NCBI RefSeq assembly: GCF_017873435.1
Contig: NZ_JAGGKG010000009.1
Coordinates: 62,001 to 126,000 of the forward strand
DNA length: 64,000 nt
Source of the DNA: Paenibacillus turicensis
GTDB lineage: Bacteria; Bacillota; Bacilli; Paenibacillales; Paenibacillaceae
Reading direction: 5' to 3'
The notes under the pieces were generated by a model that saw nothing but the letters and a program-made list of their open reading frames with translations, searched no databases and was not told the origin of the DNA. Shown piece after piece: positions 62,358 to 64,000 of this stretch; the first letter of the stretch is position 1; each line of letters starts with the position of its first letter. A program made the position numbers and the translations under genes.

Positions 62358-64000
62358 TTAGCCTTGCTTATAAGTATGGTTACGCACCCATTTAACCACA
62401 TCCATCAAAATAACGGCTCCTAACGCCAAGCCACCCGCAATGAGGAAGTCATCCCAACCAAACGCGTCAGGAATCGCAAAAATTGATCTTATCCCAGGCA
62501 ATAAGGTGGCGCTATAAAGGCAGAGGCAAATCAAAATGGAGCCAAGCACAAGCTTATTACTTGCGAACCCAACCTGTACGATGGTCTGTGTATTGGATCT
62601 TGCTGTAAATGTCTGAAGTGTGCGTGCCAATATCAACGTTGTAAATGCCATTGCGACACTCATTTCTGGTGATATGCCAAGCCCAATGTATTGTGAGACA
62701 ATAACAGCAACGCCAATAAGTAAACCTCTAATTAATACCGTTTGAAGCATTCCACCTGCAAATATACCTTCATTAATGTCACGTGGTTTCCGCGCCATGA
62801 CGTCCGGCTCAGCTTTTTCAGTCCCCAACGCGATAGCGGGTAAAGAATCATTAACAAGGTTAATAAATAAAAGCTGTAACGCGGTAAATGGGTTAACCCA
62901 ACCTAAAACGAGTGCAACTAAGATAGCGGTAATAGCACCAAGGTTGCCTGCAAACAAATAAGCAATCGATTTTTTGATGTTATCAAATACCATACGCCCC
63001 ACGTGAACCGCTTGGACAATGGAAACGAAGTTATCATCCGTCAAAATCATGGCAGAAGCATCCTTAGCCACATCCGTACCACTTCCCATTGCAACGCCAA
63101 TATCTGCTTGTTTAAGAGCAGGTGCATCATTAACACCATCGCCTGTCATCGCTGTAACCTTACCCTTTTTCTGCCATGCAGTAACAATACGAATTTTATT
63201 TTCTGGAGAAACACGAGCATATACAGAAATTTTCTCTAGCTTCTCATCCAATTCCACGTCGGACATTTGATCTAATTCACTACCTGTGACAGCGATATCT
63301 TCAGGTTTAGCAAGTCCAATATCAACACCAATCGCTTGGGCGGTCGTCTTGTGATCACCTGTAATCATGATCGTTCGGATACCAGCTTTTTTTGCATCCG
63401 CAATCGAGCCATATACAGCCTCACGAGGAGGGTCAATCATTGCCGTTAAACCAACTAAGATTAAATCATTTTCATCCTCATGCGTAAGTGGATCTTGATC
63501 TTGAATTGGCTTGTAGGCATAGGCAAGCACACGAAAGGCTCGCTTCGAGAAGGCTTCATTTTGCTCTTCAAACTGTTTACGAATCTCATCTGTTAACGGC
63601 TTGACCTCACCATGCATAAATACCCTTGTACAACGATTAAACAAGACATCAGGTCCACCTTTAGTCAATAGAGCAGGTACTCCCTCAAACGTATGCACGG
63701 TACTCATCAGCTTGCGATCCGAGTCAAAAGGCAGCTCAGCTTCACGCGGAAATTGATCTCTAATTTCACGGTAATCTTTGTTCATCCGATTGCTAAAGGC
63801 AATAAGGGCAACCTCAGTTGGGTCACCAATTTCCTTGCCCTCCTGATTAATATTGGAATCGTTACAAAGCACCGCAATATGTAGCAACCTTTGCTCCTCT
63901 TTGGATAACTCCTCAGGATTAGTAGGGAATTCATCCTTGGTTCCATGCGGAATATAATAATCCACAACCGTCATTTTGTTTTGCGTGAGTGTTCCCGTTT
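62358..64000 (-). CDS. Calcium-type P-type ATPase, C-terminal part (5' end outside window)
   Basis: A P2A-type cation pump that exports Ca2+ (or similar) using ATP. The window edge cuts the gene exactly at the phosphorylation site: upstream of the ATG at 63974 the frame reads TGTLTQNK, part of DKTGTLT. Seen inside: KGGPDVLFNRC (nucleotide binding), MITGDHKTTAQAIG, MTGDGVNDAPALKQADIGVAMG (hinge) and the last six membrane helices with NLVNDSLPAIALG (ion-binding helix 6). The N-terminal actuator and first four helices lie beyond 64000. The gene is intact as far as seen; no frame break. Confidence 0.93.
   Translation of the reverse strand, partial: TGTLTQNKMTVVDYYIPHGTKDEFPTNPEELSKEEQRLLHIAVLCNDSNINQEGKEIGDPTEVALIAFSNRMNKDYREIRDQFPREAELPFDSDRKLMSTVHTFEGVPALLTKGGPDVLFNRCTRVFMHGEVKPLTDEIRKQFEEQNEAFSKRAFRVLAYAYKPIQDQDPLTHEDENDLILVGLTAMIDPPREAVYGSIADAKKAGIRTIMITGDHKTTAQAIGVDIGLAKPEDIAVTGSELDQMSDVELDEKLEKISVYARVSPENKIRIVTAWQKKGKVTAMTGDGVNDAPALKQADIGVAMGSGTDVAKDASAMILTDDNFVSIVQAVHVGRMVFDNIKKSIAYLFAGNLGAITAILVALVLGWVNPFTALQLLFINLVNDSLPAIALGTEKAEPDVMARKPRDINEGIFAGGMLQTVLIRGLLIGVAVIVSQYIGLGISPEMSVAMAFTTLILARTLQTFTARSNTQTIVQVGFASNKLVLGSILICLCLYSATLLPGIRSIFAIPDAFGWDDFLIAGGLALGAVILMDVVKWVRNHTYKQG

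Overview
The window looks like a chromosome segment of an endospore-forming, low-to-moderate GC Firmicute, most likely of the Paenibacillus group. The evidence is an alpha/beta-type small acid-soluble spore protein with a forespore (sigma-G type) promoter, YunB, a LytH-like M23 peptidase, YlbJ, a MurJ/YtgP-type flippase, T-box and SAM riboswitches, TTG/GTG starts behind strong Shine-Dalgarno sequences, and gene neighbourhoods that resemble the B. subtilis yut/yun and yjb clusters (YunB-LytH-YutD; NAD kinase-globin-PepF). No rRNA, tRNA or CRISPR array was seen.

Layout. 1-1336: nadD (cut by the window edge) and nadE. 1532-2869: a protein of unknown function. 3008-9354: a catabolic PTS operon with its own PRD/EIIB/EIIA regulator, ascorbate-type EIIB and EIIC, a SIS-domain sugar-phosphate isomerase, a DapA-family aldolase and a KDPG-type aldolase; its substrate is not known to me. 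9458-11632: UvrD-type helicase. 11763-14237: yunB, lytH-like, yutD. 14358-18019 (minus): ylbJ, nadK, S41 protease. 18194-22006: a 31-codon ORF, globin, DUF2225, two small minus-strand genes, oligoendopeptidase F. 22420-25930: orphan solute-binding lipoprotein, unknown gene, SASP, aldose epimerase. 26009-28811: T-box(Trp)-trpS-fumC. 29269-36132: heme O synthase, toprim protein, 43-aa membrane peptide, MFS exporter, membrane/transglutaminase pair, class B PBP. 36269-40048: mntABCD-like operon with an MntR-like operator. 40247-45870: HAD phosphatase, flippase, DUF2515, and a thioredoxin / membrane protein / HEPN operon. 45902-50382: beta-glucoside operon with promoter, cre-like site and RAT antiterminator. 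50424-53317: SAM-I riboswitch-metNIQ. 53503-55725: NifU-like, MqnE, HesB/IscA-like. 55740-62300: an AT-rich, island-like segment with a decayed tyrosine recombinase, att-like repeats, a small membrane protein and a very large secreted lipase with RCC1 propellers that is broken by a 9-G tract. 62358-64000 (minus): C-terminal part of a calcium-type P-type ATPase.

The most interesting items are: (i) the lipase/RCC1 gene, whose G-tract lies directly after the catalytic serine codon and could be phase-variable, and whose two propeller arrays (5 and 7 blades) look related by duplication and an in-frame loss of two blades; (ii) a dispersed family of about 200-bp inverted-repeat (MITE-like) elements, two nearly complete copies with possible AT-rich target duplications and two fragments, one copy lying inside the leader of the hesB-like gene; (iii) the PTS/SIS/double-aldolase operon; (iv) the thioredoxin-membrane-HEPN operon; and (v) two very small membrane-peptide genes. 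All function statements come from reading motifs and family knowledge; no database search was run.
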